Shown: positions 42,475 to 50,682 of the stretch, piece by piece | Position numbering within the stretch: the first letter of the stretch is position 1 | Layout of the letters: every line of letters begins with the position of its first letter | Assembly: GCF_038397715.1 (NCBI RefSeq) | Contig: NZ_CP151633.1 | Location: forward strand, 2,294,001-2,358,000 | Length of the DNA stretch: 64,000 bases | Direction: 5' to 3' | Source of the DNA: Microbacterium sp. LWO14-1.2 | GTDB taxonomy: Bacteria; Actinomycetota; Actinomycetes; Actinomycetales; Microbacteriaceae | The notes under the pieces: generated by a model | Databases searched by the model: none | Told to the model about the DNA's origin: nothing | The model's input: only the letters and a program-made list of their open reading frames with translations | Made by a program: the position numbers and the translations under genes

Positions 42475-42555
42475 CGAGACCCACCACGAACGCCGAGACC
42501 CACCACCCCCGACGTGGGGCGTGGTGGGTCTCGGCGGTTCTGGTGGGTTTCGGCG
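42475..42555. repeat. Long nested hairpin of GAGACCCACCAC repeats between convergent genes
   Basis: CCGAGACCCACCAC (42493-42506) pairs perfectly with 42521-42534 over 14 bp, with CCCC/GGGG inside. An outer, imperfect copy of the same motif (CGAGACCCACCACGAAC from 42475; TTCTGGTGGGTTTCG to 42552) encloses it. It can serve as a bidirectional terminator for the aldo/keto reductase and the ABC permease. The look is that of a REP-type element. Confidence 0.75.
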
Positions 42556-42606
42556 TGGGTGGGGGCGGGAGAGCGCGCGGGGAGCGGGAACCGAGGATGC
42601 CGCGGG

Positions 42607-43524
42607 CTACTCCTTCACGGCACCCGCGGTGAGACCCTGCACGATCCAGCGGCTGGCGAGGGCGAACATCGCCATCGTCGGCAGGATCGTCAGCACGGCG
42701 GCGGCGCTCATCGAGCCCCAGTCGATGTTGAACGTCGAGATGAAGCCGTTCAGCGCCGACGGCACGGTGCGGTTCTCGTCGGTGTTCATGAGCACGACCG
42801 ACAGGAACAGCTCGTTCCAGCAGTTCACGAAGTTGAAGATGAACGCCGCGATGATGCCGGGCGTCATCACCGGGACGAGCACCCGGAACAGGGCGCCGAA
42901 GCGCGAGCATCCGTCGATCATCGCCGCCTCCTCCAGAGCATCCGGCACGTTCTCGAAGAACCCGCGGAGCATGACGGTGGAGAACGGGATGCAGATCGCG
43001 ATGTACACGAGGATGAGGCCCGGCTTGGAGTCGACCAGGCCCAGGTCGGTCATCATCGAGTACAGCGGTCCCAGCGCGATGAACGCGGGGATCATCTGCG
43101 TGAGCAGGAACGCCACGAGCACGGTGCCCTTGCCACGGAACTCGAACCGTGCGATCACGTACGCGCTGAGCAGCGCGATGAGCGTCGCCACGGCGCCGGC
43201 GATCACGGCGACGATCGCCGAGTTCGCGAGGAACACCCCGAACGAGCTCTGCTGGAACAGGCTCACGTAGTTGTCGAGCGAGGGCTCGCTCGGCCAGTAC
43301 TCGATCGGGAACCGGTTGATCGTGCCCGGCGACTTGAACGACGTCAGGGCGATCCAGTACAGCGGGAACAGCGTGATGAGCAGCCACAGTCCGAGGCCGA
43401 CGACGCGCACGACGCCGCCGACCGTGATGCGCCGCTGCATCGTGCGCGGCGCCTTCGCGGCATCCGGCACCGTGATGCGCCGGGTCTCGGTGATGGTGGT
43501 TCCGGTGGGGGTGGTGATGGTCAT
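42607..43524 (-). CDS. Carbohydrate ABC transporter permease (MalG/CUT1 type)
   Basis: 305 residues, six membrane segments after a 30-residue cytoplasmic start. The EAA loop that docks the ATPase is EEAAMIDGCSRFGALFRVLVPVMTPG. It is of the MalG-like second-permease type and pairs with the upstream permease, with which it shares a four-base overlap (ATGA). No ATPase gene is in this operon, so an unlinked MsiK/UgpC-like ATPase must serve it. Last gene of the aminotransferase-led operon. Confidence 0.93.
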   Translation of the reverse strand: MTITTPTGTTITETRRITVPDAAKAPRTMQRRITVGGVVRVVGLGLWLLITLFPLYWIALTSFKSPGTINRFPIEYWPSEPSLDNYVSLFQQSSFGVFLANSAIVAVIAGAVATLIALLSAYVIARFEFRGKGTVLVAFLLTQMIPAFIALGPLYSMMTDLGLVDSKPGLILVYIAICIPFSTVMLRGFFENVPDALEEAAMIDGCSRFGALFRVLVPVMTPGIIAAFIFNFVNCWNELFLSVVLMNTDENRTVPSALNGFISTFNIDWGSMSAAAVLTILPTMAMFALASRWIVQGLTAGAVKE

Positions 43525-44468
43525 CGCTGGGCCCTCCGCATCGCCATCAGGTAGAACGCGCAGAACACGAACAGGAAGGCGACGACGATGAGGCCGATCG
43601 CACTCGCGATGCCGTAGTTGCCCTGCTGCGTGTAGTTGATCATCCAGGTGGTGACGATGTGGGTCTGGTTCGCCGGTCCGCCGTTCGTCATCGCGTAGAT
43701 GATGTCGGGGAAGTTGAAGATCCAGATCACGCGCAGCAGGATCGTCAGCAGCAGCGTCATGGAGATGTACGGGATGATGATCGAGAACAGCTGCCGGACC
43801 TTGCCCGCGCCGTCGAGGCTCGCGGCCTCGAGCATCTCGTCGGGAACCGACTGCAGCGCCGCGAGGATCATGATCGCGAAGAACGTGACGCCGTACCAGA
43901 TGTTCGCCACGATGACCGCGAACATCGCGAGCTTCGGGTCGGCCAGCCACGGCAGCGGCGCGTCGATCAGGCCGGCCTTCATGAGCAGGTCGTTGACGAC
44001 GCCGAACTCCGCGTTGAACATCCAGCGGAACAGCATCCCGATGAGGAAGCCCGAGACGGCCCACGGGAAGAAGACGAGGGCCTGGTAGAGCCCGCGGAAT
44101 TTGAAGCGCTTGCGCAGGGCGAGCGCGATGAGGAACCCGATCACGAGCTGCGGCACGAGGGAGCCGACCACCCACAGCACCGAGTTCCACGCCACGACGG
44201 GGAAAGCCGGGTCCTGGAAGACGGTGACGAAGTTGTCGAAGCCGACCCAGGGCGTGGAGGTGAGGTCCCACAGGTTCCAGTCGTGGAAGGCCATGCGCGC
44301 ACCCTGCAGCATCGGCCAGTACGTGAACCACACGACGAACACGATCGCCGGGGCCATGAAGGCCAGCAGGGTGAGAGCGTGACGCGCCTTGAACGGGCGC
44401 CGGCGCGAGCCGGGGGAGGCCCCGCCGGCGACGCCGGCGGAGCCTCTCTCACGAAGAGCGGATGCCAC
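43521..44468 (-). CDS. Carbohydrate ABC transporter permease (MalF/CUT1 type)
   Basis: 315 residues with six membrane segments; the N-terminal 30 residues are Gly/Ala/Arg-rich. Its EAA loop reads EAASLDGAGKVRQLFSIIIPYI. Permease partner of the downstream gene; three bases separate it from the binding-protein gene, and the operon order is aminotransferase, binding protein, permease, permease. Confidence 0.93.
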   Translation of the reverse strand: MASALRERGSAGVAGGASPGSRRRPFKARHALTLLAFMAPAIVFVVWFTYWPMLQGARMAFHDWNLWDLTSTPWVGFDNFVTVFQDPAFPVVAWNSVLWVVGSLVPQLVIGFLIALALRKRFKFRGLYQALVFFPWAVSGFLIGMLFRWMFNAEFGVVNDLLMKAGLIDAPLPWLADPKLAMFAVIVANIWYGVTFFAIMILAALQSVPDEMLEAASLDGAGKVRQLFSIIIPYISMTLLLTILLRVIWIFNFPDIIYAMTNGGPANQTHIVTTWMINYTQQGNYGIASAIGLIVVAFLFVFCAFYLMAMRRAQR

Positions 44469-44471
44469 GGG

Positions 44472-45785
44472 TCAACCCTTCTCCGCGGCGTACTTCTCGG
44501 TCCAGAAGGTGTCCCACGACTCGAGCAGCTCGCTGGTCGACATGTTGCCGAGGAGCACGTTCTGCACATCCTGGTCGGACTTCTGGATCCACTCGGTCCA
44601 CCAGCTGACGCCGCGCGGCTGACGCACGTTGACGTACGTCTCCGGGTCCTCCGTCATGGTGACGTAGCTCGTCCACGGGCCGGTCGAGTAGAACTCGTCG
44701 TCCGCCGCGTCGGCGATGATCGGCACGAGGCTGTTGGCCTGCGCGAACTCGGTCGCCGGCTCGGCCGACGAGAGGAACTCGACGAGCTTCACCGCGGCAT
44801 CCTTGTTCTCGCTCTTCTCGGCGACGCCCCAGCCGGCGACGGCCAGCGGCTGCGCGGCCTTGCCCGAGGGGCCGACGAGCAGCGGAGCGGTGTCCCACTG
44901 ATCCTCGGTGAGCGAGGAGTCCTGCACGGTGGCGATGACCTCGGGGTCCTGCAGCAGGAACGCGGTCGTGCCGTTCGTGAAGCCGGCGACCATCTCGGGG
45001 TAGCCCCACGACACGGCCGACGGCGGCGAGGCCTTCTTGAAGAGGTCGAAGTAGTCGTCGACGGCCTCCTGCGCTTCGGGCGCCGCGAAGATCGTCGAAC
45101 CGTCCTCCATGAGGAACGCGTCCTCGGTGTCGAGGCCGTCGATCGTGTACGCCTCGATCGCGGCGACGACGTTGCTGTTGGCGTTCGCCCCGCCGCGGAA
45201 GGCGTAGCCGTAGATGTTGTTCGACGGGTCCTGGATCGCGCTGGCCTGCTCGAGCAGATCCTTCCAGCTGTGCGGCGGGCCGTCGAAGCCGGCCGCCTCG
45301 ACGAGGTCGGTGCGGTAGAACAGCGACAGGCCGTAGAAGCCGTAGGGGACGAAGTAGCTCTTGCCGTCGGCCGCGACCGACGCCGACTGCGCGTTCTCGG
45401 TCAGGGCGTCCCAGCCGTCCCACTTCTCGAGGTCGGAGCCGAGGTCGTACAGCCAGCCGTTGTTCGCGAACGGCCCGACCGTGATGTCACGGACCTCGAG
45501 CACGTCGACGCCCTTGCCGGACTGCAGCATCTGCTGGATCTTCTGGTCGGCCTGCTCGGTGGGCGGCGAGACGAGCTTGACCTTGATGTCGGGGTTCTCC
45601 TGCTCGAACTGGTCGAGCAGCCCGCGGATGAGCTCGGTGCGGGCCGGGTTGGTCAGGCTCTCGACCATCTGCAGGGTGGTGGTGCCGTCGGACGCCGAGC
45701 CCCCGCCGCCGGAGCAGCCGGTCAGCGCGAGGACGGCGACGGTGCCGAAACCCGCGGCGGCCGTCAAGATGCGGTTCTTCTTCAC
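44472..45785 (-). CDS. Extracellular solute-binding lipoprotein (sugar, CUT1 cluster)
   Basis: 437 residues. The signal peptide ends in the lipobox LALTGC with lipid-bearing Cys24, followed by a Gly/Ser-rich stretch. The mature part is a family-1 extracellular binding protein (VESLTNPARTELIRGLLDQFEQENPDIKVKLVSPP). An aromatic-rich pocket region (VNVRQPRGVSWWTEW) fits sugar binding, but the ligand is not identifiable. Start is GTG with GAGAGG six bases before it. The gene follows a class V aminotransferase gene by 55 bp, which hints at an amino-bearing ligand. Confidence 0.9.
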   Translation of the reverse strand: MKKNRILTAAAGFGTVAVLALTGCSGGGGSASDGTTTLQMVESLTNPARTELIRGLLDQFEQENPDIKVKLVSPPTEQADQKIQQMLQSGKGVDVLEVRDITVGPFANNGWLYDLGSDLEKWDGWDALTENAQSASVAADGKSYFVPYGFYGLSLFYRTDLVEAAGFDGPPHSWKDLLEQASAIQDPSNNIYGYAFRGGANANSNVVAAIEAYTIDGLDTEDAFLMEDGSTIFAAPEAQEAVDDYFDLFKKASPPSAVSWGYPEMVAGFTNGTTAFLLQDPEVIATVQDSSLTEDQWDTAPLLVGPSGKAAQPLAVAGWGVAEKSENKDAAVKLVEFLSSAEPATEFAQANSLVPIIADAADDEFYSTGPWTSYVTMTEDPETYVNVRQPRGVSWWTEWIQKSDQDVQNVLLGNMSTSELLESWDTFWTEKYAAEKG

Positions 45786-45840
45786 GAGGTGCCTCTCAAT
45801 TTCTGGGTGTGGTGGGTCGGGTAGGGAAGGGATCGGGAAG

Positions 45841-47076
45841 TCAGGAGACGACGACGCGGTCGGCGGTGCGGATGCCGGCGCGGCTGAGGATCTGCGGGAC
45901 GCAGCGGTCGACGAAGGCTGCGAAGTCGGCGGCCTCGGTGTAGAGGTGTGCCGACAGGCGGAAATAGCCGACGCCGCGGAAGCTCGTGAACGCGGTCTCC
46001 ACGCCGACGGCGTCGAGCAGGTCCATGCGGAGAGCGTCGGCCTCCTCGCGGGAGGCGCCGAGGCCGAGCGGCAGACGCACGAGGCGCATCGACGGCACTG
46101 GGGAGGGAAGCGGGGTCAGCGGGTCCTCGTCGCCGTAGGGGCGCAGGGCCTCAGCGATCATCTCGGCACCGGCATCCGCGATCTGCGCCATCGCGACGCG
46201 CGCCGCGGCCCAGCCGAACTCGTCTTCGACGAAGTCGATCGCGGTGGGGGTGGCGAGGTAGGTGGTCGCATCGATCGTGCCCTGGGTGTCGAAGCGCTCG
46301 GGGTAGGGCTCGCGCGCGGCCCACGAGTCGATCAGCGGCCACAGCTCGTCGCGGTCGGGCGCGGTGGTGACGAGCAGCGCCGAGCCGCGCGGCGCGCAGG
46401 GCCACTTGTGCAGGTTTCCGAACCACCAGTCGCCGCCTGCGACGGCCGCGGCATCCGCGATGAGGCCCGGAGCGTGCGCGCCGTCGACCAGCGTGCGGAC
46501 GCCGCTCTCGCCGGCGAGGTCAGCGATGCGGCGGGTCGGCAGCACGCGCGCCGTGGGTGACGTGATCTGGTCGACGACGATCAGCCGGGTGCGCGGGGTG
46601 AGGGCCGCGGCGAAGAGCTCGACGATCTCGTCGTCGGAGGCGAGGAGCGGCAAGGCGACGGTGCGGACGGTCGCGCCGAAGCGGCGCGCCAGGCGCTCGG
46701 CGCCCATGGTGATCGCGCCGTACCCCTGATCGGTCACGAGGATCTCGTCGCCGGCCTCGAGCTGCAGCGCGTTGTAGACGACGGTCGCGGCGGCCGAGGC
46801 GTTCGGCACGAAGACGCTGTCGTCGGGGCGAGCGCCGACGAACGGGGCCGTGCGCTCGCGCGCCTCGCGCACACGCTCGGAGATCCGCGGGAACCACTCC
46901 ACCGGGCTGAGGTCGGCCCGGCGGCGCAGGGCGTCCTGATGCGCGACGACGGCGGACGGGACCGCGCCGAACGACCCGTGGTTGAGGTGGACGACCTCGG
47001 GGTCGAGGGGCCACGCCTCACGCGCACGGATGCCGGACTTCAGCGTGAGCGGTGCAGGGAACAACGGATCGGGCAT
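45841..47076 (-). CDS. Class V aminotransferase, isopenicillin N epimerase-like
   Basis: 411-residue PLP enzyme. The start LNHGSFGAVP and the DGAHAPG (198-204) then FGNLHKWPC with the PLP lysine Lys224 are the CefD/isopenicillin N epimerase-like signature. Members act as racemases, desulfurases or lyases on amino acids; the reaction here is unknown. It heads an operon with a sugar-type ABC importer and is divergent from a FadR-family regulator, with FadR-type boxes between, so it is probably part of catabolism of the imported compound. Confidence 0.87.
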   Translation of the reverse strand: MPDPLFPAPLTLKSGIRAREAWPLDPEVVHLNHGSFGAVPSAVVAHQDALRRRADLSPVEWFPRISERVREARERTAPFVGARPDDSVFVPNASAAATVVYNALQLEAGDEILVTDQGYGAITMGAERLARRFGATVRTVALPLLASDDEIVELFAAALTPRTRLIVVDQITSPTARVLPTRRIADLAGESGVRTLVDGAHAPGLIADAAAVAGGDWWFGNLHKWPCAPRGSALLVTTAPDRDELWPLIDSWAAREPYPERFDTQGTIDATTYLATPTAIDFVEDEFGWAAARVAMAQIADAGAEMIAEALRPYGDEDPLTPLPSPVPSMRLVRLPLGLGASREEADALRMDLLDAVGVETAFTSFRGVGYFRLSAHLYTEAADFAAFVDRCVPQILSRAGIRTADRVVVS

Positions 47077-47104
47077 CGGTCCTCATCGGTGAGTGGGGGG
47101 CGAG

Positions 47105-47115
47105 TTGTTGCACAA
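47105..47115. promoter_or_regulatory. FadR-type operator 1 (TTGT-TGC-ACAA)
   Basis: TTGTTGCACAA matches the FadR-subfamily consensus TNGTNNNACNA with a perfect palindrome, and lies 29 bp upstream of the aminotransferase start. No convincing -10 for either direction could be fixed next to it. Confidence 0.55.
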
Positions 47116-47167
47116 CTTTGCCACACTGCTCCCGATAGCGCCACGAAAACGCGAAGATGAAACATAG

Positions 47168-47178
47168 TTGTCATACGA
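47168..47178. promoter_or_regulatory. FadR-type operator 2 (TTGT-CAT-ACGA)
   Basis: TTGTCATACGA also fits TNGTNNNACNA. It is upstream of the regulator start and flanked by CGAAAAC (47144-47150) and its exact complement GTTTTCG (47179-47185). Two boxes 63 bp apart suit dual repression or looping. Confidence 0.5.
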
Positions 47179-47243
47179 GTTTTCGCGGTCGGCACATTCC
47201 GACAGACTTCACGAGGGGCGGGGCGGTGTCAGAGAGGATGACG

Positions 47244-47936
47244 ATGAGCGCACTGGACACAGCGCTGCACGGGCTGCGCGCCCTGATCGCCGACGGCGCG
47301 CTGCGCCCCGGAGACCGCCTCCCCAGCGAGGGCGAGCTGTGCGAACGGCTCGGCGTCTCCCGCGGGTCCCTGCGCGAGGCGATCAGGATGCTGGCCGCCC
47401 TCGGCGTGCTCGAGACGAGGCACGGCTCGGGCAGCTACGTCGGCGAGCTGCGTGCCGCCGACCTCATCGGCAGCCTCTCGCTGACCGTCGGGCTGCTGCC
47501 CATGGCCGGAGTGCTCGAACTCACCGAACTCCGCCGCGTGCTCGAACCGCACGCGGCAGCGCTCGCCGCCGCCCGCATCGACGACGACACCGTGGCGGTG
47601 CTCGATGGCATCCTGTCCGAGATCGAGGCGAGCGACGACTTCGAGGAGCACTCGCGCCTCGATCACGCCTTCCACATGACGATCTCGGAGGTCGCGGGCA
47701 ACAACGCTCTCACGAGTCTCATCGAGGTGCTGCGGTCGCGGTCGCGCGCCTATCGCATCCCGGATGCCGACGACGCGGCCGAGCTCAAACGGAACTCGGA
47801 TGCCGGGCACCGCGCCATCCTGCGCGGACTCGCCGCCGCCGACCCGGTCGCGGCATCGACCGCGGCGTCCGCCCATGTCGCGGCGACGGAGTACTGGGTG
47901 CGGCTGTACACGGAGGACGCGGAGCCCTCCGCCTGA
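47244..47936 (+). CDS. FadR-family (GntR) transcriptional regulator
   Basis: 230 residues: winged HTH (DTALHGLRALIADGALRPGDRLPSEGELCERLGVSRGSLREAIRMLAALGVLETRHGSGSYV) and a C-terminal FCD all-helical ligand domain with the metal-binding pattern Asp...His-x3...His (HSRLDHAFHMTISEVAGNN ... DAGHRAILRGL). Divergent from the aminotransferase-ABC operon it probably controls. The ATG at 47244 has GAGAGG seven bases before it; GTG at 47226 and ATG at 47238 are alternatives, and the most upstream ATG (47157) would run through the operator. Confidence 0.9.
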   Translation: MSALDTALHGLRALIADGALRPGDRLPSEGELCERLGVSRGSLREAIRMLAALGVLETRHGSGSYVGELRAADLIGSLSLTVGLLPMAGVLELTELRRVLEPHAAALAAARIDDDTVAVLDGILSEIEASDDFEEHSRLDHAFHMTISEVAGNNALTSLIEVLRSRSRAYRIPDADDAAELKRNSDAGHRAILRGLAAADPVAASTAASAHVAATEYWVRLYTEDAEPSA

Positions 47937-47980
47937 TTCGCAGCTCTGCCTGATTCGCTGCTCTGCGTGCTTCGCTGCCC
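47932..47980 (+). repeat. 17-bp tandem repeat over the 3' end of the FadR gene
   Basis: CCTGATTCGCAGCTCTG (47932-47948) is followed by CCTGATTCGCTGCTCTG (47949-47965), one base different, and a decayed third unit to 47980. The first unit includes the stop codon of the regulator. Confidence 0.75.
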
Positions 47981-48010
47981 ACAACGCGCTGCCGACCCAC
48001 CCCCTTACGA

Positions 48011-48048
48011 CCGAACCACCCCGGTGTGTTCGGTACGCATCGGGGTGG
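48011..48048. terminator. Competing hairpins between convergent genes
   Basis: CCGAAC (48011-48016) pairs with GTTCGG (48028-48033), and CCACCCCG (48016-48023) pairs with CGGGGTGG (48041-48048). Either could end transcripts of the FadR or ACT genes; there is no T-run. Confidence 0.45.
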
Positions 48049-48092
48049 CTCGCGCGGAAAGGGGTGGCTCGCGCGGAAAGGGGTGGCTCGCG
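48042..48092 (+). repeat. 19-bp tandem repeat, 2.7 copies
   Basis: GGGGTGGCTCGCGCGGAAA at 48042-48060 and 48061-48079, perfectly repeated, then 13 bases of a third copy to 48092. It ends 19 bp from the ACT-domain gene. The 175-bp gap holds no ORF of note. Confidence 0.85.
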
Positions 48093-48110
48093 TTCCGGGA
48101 GGGGGAGGGG

Positions 48111-48617
48111 CTAGGCGAACGTGATGTCGACCTGGATCTCGGTCGCGAGGCGCTCGAGATCGGAGCGGAGGGCGTCGAGGTCGACCGACGACGGCACGCG
48201 CGCGGCGACCGTGGCCTCGAACAACCGGCCGCCGGCCATCGCGGCGTCGCGGGTCTCGGTCGAGAGTTCCTCGATGCTCAGGGCATGGGAGTTCAGCACG
48301 GTCGACACCTCGCGCACGATGCCGGGTCGATCGTTGCCGAGCACGCGCAGCCCCAGCAGGCGGTCGGGCGCGGGAGCCTGCTCCGTGCCGGTGCGCACGG
48401 CGACCGTGAGCAGGCCGTCGAGCTCGCGCAGCGCGGCCTCGAGGTCGGCCGAGCGCTCGGGGGTGACCGAGACCTCGATGACACCGGCGAAGGTGCCGGC
48501 GAGCTCGGCGAGCTGGCTGCTCTCCCAGTTGCCGCCGTGGGCGTCCACGACATCGGCGACGGCGGCCACGAGGCCCGGACGATCAGCACCCGCGACGGTG
48601 AGGATGAGAGTGGTCAT
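48111..48617 (-). CDS. Two-ACT-domain protein (GcvR-like glycine cleavage regulator family)
   Basis: 168 residues: two ACT domains at about 1-80 (LTVAGADRPGLVAAVADVVDAHGGNW) and 88-165 (LRVLGNDRPGIVREVSTVLNSHALSIEELST), each with the D-R-P-G turn that binds small ligands. The layout is that of GcvR and the actinobacterial ACT-only proteins; no DNA-binding part is present, so any regulation is through a partner. Next to a cysteine desulfhydrase-like gene in the same direction, 16 bp away, but it has its own TACGCT leaderless-type promoter. Confidence 0.85.
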   Translation of the reverse strand: MTTLILTVAGADRPGLVAAVADVVDAHGGNWESSQLAELAGTFAGVIEVSVTPERSADLEAALRELDGLLTVAVRTGTEQAPAPDRLLGLRVLGNDRPGIVREVSTVLNSHALSIEELSTETRDAAMAGGRLFEATVAARVPSSVDLDALRSDLERLATEIQVDITFA

Positions 48618-48623
48618 GCCGCC

Positions 48624-48629
48624 AGCGTA
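48624..48629 (-). promoter_or_regulatory. Leaderless-type -10 (TACGCT) for the ACT-domain gene
   Basis: TACGCT on the minus strand ends six bases before the ATG at 48617, in the short gap after the cysteine desulfhydrase-like gene. Confidence 0.5.
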
Positions 48630-48633
48630 GCCG

Positions 48634-49692
48634 TCACTCGACCCACTCGCCGGTGTCGAGGAAGCGGTCGAGGCGGGTGCGGTGGGGCGCGAGATCCCAA
48701 CCCTGCGCGGCGACCCACTCGTCGGAGTAGTAGGTCCCGGCGTAGCGGATGCCGCTGTCGCAGATCAGCGTCACGACGCTTCCGGTCTCGCCGGCCGCGC
48801 GCATGCGGGCGATCAGCTGAAAGGCGCCGTACAGGTTCGTGCCCGTCGAGCCGCCGGCGAGGTGGAGGGTGCGCTCGCGCAGCAACCGGATCGCGGCGAT
48901 CGACCCCGCATCGGGCACCTGGATCATCTCGTCGATCACGGTCGGCACGAACGACGGCTCGACGCGCGGGCGGCCGATGCCCTCGATGCGGCTCGGGCGG
49001 CCGGCCGGGGGATCGACGGTGCCCGCCCAGCCGTCGTAGAACGCGGAGCCCTCGGGGTCGACGACCGCGATCTGCGTGTCGTGGCGGCGGTACCTCACGT
49101 AGCGGCCGAACGTCGCGCTCGTGCCTCCGGTGCCCGCGCCCACCACGATCCAGCGGGGGATCGGATGCCGCTCCTGCGACAGCTGGCTGAAGACGCTCTC
49201 GGCGATGTTGTTGTTGCCCCGCCAGTCGGTCGCGCGCTCCGCGAAGGTGAACTGGTCGAGGTAGTGGCCGTGGCAGTCGCTCGCGAGGCGCCGGGCTTCG
49301 GGAGACATGTCCTCCGCGCGATCCACGAAGTGGCAGGTGCCGCCGTAGAACTCGATGAGGTCGATCTTCTCCTGGCTGGTCGAGCGCGGCACGACCGTGA
49401 TGAACGGCAGCCCCAGCATCCGTGCGAAGTACGCCTCGGACACGGCGGTCGATCCGCTCGACGACTCGACGAGCGTCGTGTCCTCCGTGATGCGTCCGTT
49501 CACGAGGCCGTAGAGCAGCAGTGAGCGTGCCAGACGGTGCTTGAGGGACCCGGTGGGATGCACCGACTCGTCCTTCAGGTACAGGTCGATGCCCCACTCG
49601 GCCGGCAGCGGGAACAGATGCAGATGCGTGTCGGCGCTGCGGTTCGCGTCGGCTTCCAGCAGGGCGATCGCGGTGCTGGTCCAGTCGCTCAT
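48634..49692 (-). CDS. PLP-dependent cysteine synthase-family enzyme, Cds1-like
   Basis: 352-residue fold-type II PLP enzyme. The PLP lysine is Lys51 ([13 protein letters not shown]), the phosphate loop is [14 protein letters not shown] and the substrate loop is [19 protein letters not shown]. Sequence layout resembles the actinobacterial L-cysteine desulfhydrase Cds1, which breaks down cysteine to sulfide, pyruvate and ammonia, more than CysK/CysM. The reaction direction is not certain from sequence. A TACGCT hexamer lies six bases before the ATG. Confidence 0.88.
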   Translation of the reverse strand: MSDWTSTAIALLEADANRSADTHLHLFPLPAEWGIDLYLKDESVHPTGSLKHRLARSLLLYGLVNGRITEDTTLVESSSGSTAVSEAYFARMLGLPFITVVPRSTSQEKIDLIEFYGGTCHFVDRAEDMSPEARRLASDCHGHYLDQFTFAERATDWRGNNNIAESVFSQLSQERHPIPRWIVVGAGTGGTSATFGRYVRYRRHDTQIAVVDPEGSAFYDGWAGTVDPPAGRPSRIEGIGRPRVEPSFVPTVIDEMIQVPDAGSIAAIRLLRERTLHLAGGSTGTNLYGAFQLIARMRAAGETGSVVTLICDSGIRYAGTYYSDEWVAAQGWDLAPHRTRLDRFLDTGEWVE

Positions 49693-49698
49693 GCTTCG

Positions 49699-49704
49699 AG
49701 CGTA
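49699..49704 (-). promoter_or_regulatory. Leaderless-type -10 (TACGCT) for the cysteine desulfhydrase-like gene
   Basis: TACGCT on the minus strand ends six bases before the ATG at 49692; same hexamer as for the next gene. Confidence 0.5.
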
Positions 49705-49713
49705 ACGCGCGGT

Positions 49714-50607
49714 CTACTCCTCGAAATAGCCGCCCTCGCCCGTCTCGCCGTCATAACGGAACACCCTGCCCTCTTCGAGAGTGATCTGGATGTCATCGCC
49801 GAGCGGCTGCTGGGCGAGCAGCTTCTCTTCGAGCATCGTCATCCGCTCCTCGTACTCGGCGGCCGTCTGCGCATCGACACCCCAGATCGTCGCAACCTTC
49901 ATGTCGGTGAGGAAGTAGAGGAAGGCCGATACCGCCGTGCGGTTGAACTCGGTGTCGGGGATGGTCTGCCACAGCGCACCCGAGTCACGGAGCCGCTTGT
50001 ACTCGTCGGCCTTCGCCTGCAGGATGTCGGCGATCTCCGCGCCGGCCTCGGCGTCAGGGGTGGCCCCTGGGTTCTCGGAGGCATCGGATGACGGGAGCGG
50101 AGAGGGAGCCGAGATGCCGGTCGGCTCGGCGACGGGACCGGGTCGCACGTTGGTCAGGAAGCCGATAACGACGGCCACGCCCACGATGATCAGCGCCAGC
50201 AGACCGCCGACGAGGGCGAGCACCAGGCCGTTCGTCCGCGCGCTCGAGCGAGCGGGCGGCGGCGCGACGGACGAGATCGGGTATCCGCCGTTCGGGGAGG
50301 ATCCCGCATACGGCGGCTGCGCCGCACCCGCGTACGGCGGCTGCGGCTGAGTGCCGTATGGCGGCTGCTGCGGCGTCCCGTACTGCGGGGGCGCTCCGTA
50401 CTGCGACTGGGCTCCGTACTGCGGTGGCGGGGCCATCGGGGGCTGCTGCGGCATCCCGTACGGCTGGGTCGGCGACGCCTCGCCGCTCAGCGACGGCGCG
50501 AGGGGCACCGTGGATGAGGCGTTCCCGTCCTGCCCGCCCGGTGTGGGCGGGGGTGGCGGAACGACCTGCTCACCCTGCGCTCCCGCATCCTTGTCGTCCT
50601 GTGCCAT
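49714..50607 (-). CDS. Single-pass membrane protein with Pro/Gln/Tyr/Gly-rich cytoplasmic head
   Basis: 297 residues. The first 120 are low-complexity with repeated PPQYGAP, PQQPPYG and AQPPYAG runs, followed by a basic stop (ARTNG), one transmembrane helix (about 125-148), a Ser/Pro linker and a folded extracytoplasmic domain (about 190-297, AEIADILQAKADEYKRLRDSGALWQTIPDTEF...). The layout resembles many actinobacterial DUF4190/DUF4870-type or PknB-substrate-like proteins, but no family is certain. GGGGGAG lies four to five bases before the ATG. Confidence 0.75.
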   Translation of the reverse strand: MAQDDKDAGAQGEQVVPPPPPTPGGQDGNASSTVPLAPSLSGEASPTQPYGMPQQPPMAPPPQYGAQSQYGAPPQYGTPQQPPYGTQPQPPYAGAAQPPYAGSSPNGGYPISSVAPPPARSSARTNGLVLALVGGLLALIIVGVAVVIGFLTNVRPGPVAEPTGISAPSPLPSSDASENPGATPDAEAGAEIADILQAKADEYKRLRDSGALWQTIPDTEFNRTAVSAFLYFLTDMKVATIWGVDAQTAAEYEERMTMLEEKLLAQQPLGDDIQITLEEGRVFRYDGETGEGGYFEE

Positions 50608-50682
50608 CGAGCTCCCCCTGATCTCCGTACCGGTCTGCGACCAGGCTAGCCGGGTGCGCCGACCCGGAGGAGCGCTGACAGG

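Noticed and set aside
47932..48092. CRISPR-like array
   Set aside because: The units are adjacent without spacers of unique sequence, and no cas gene is present.
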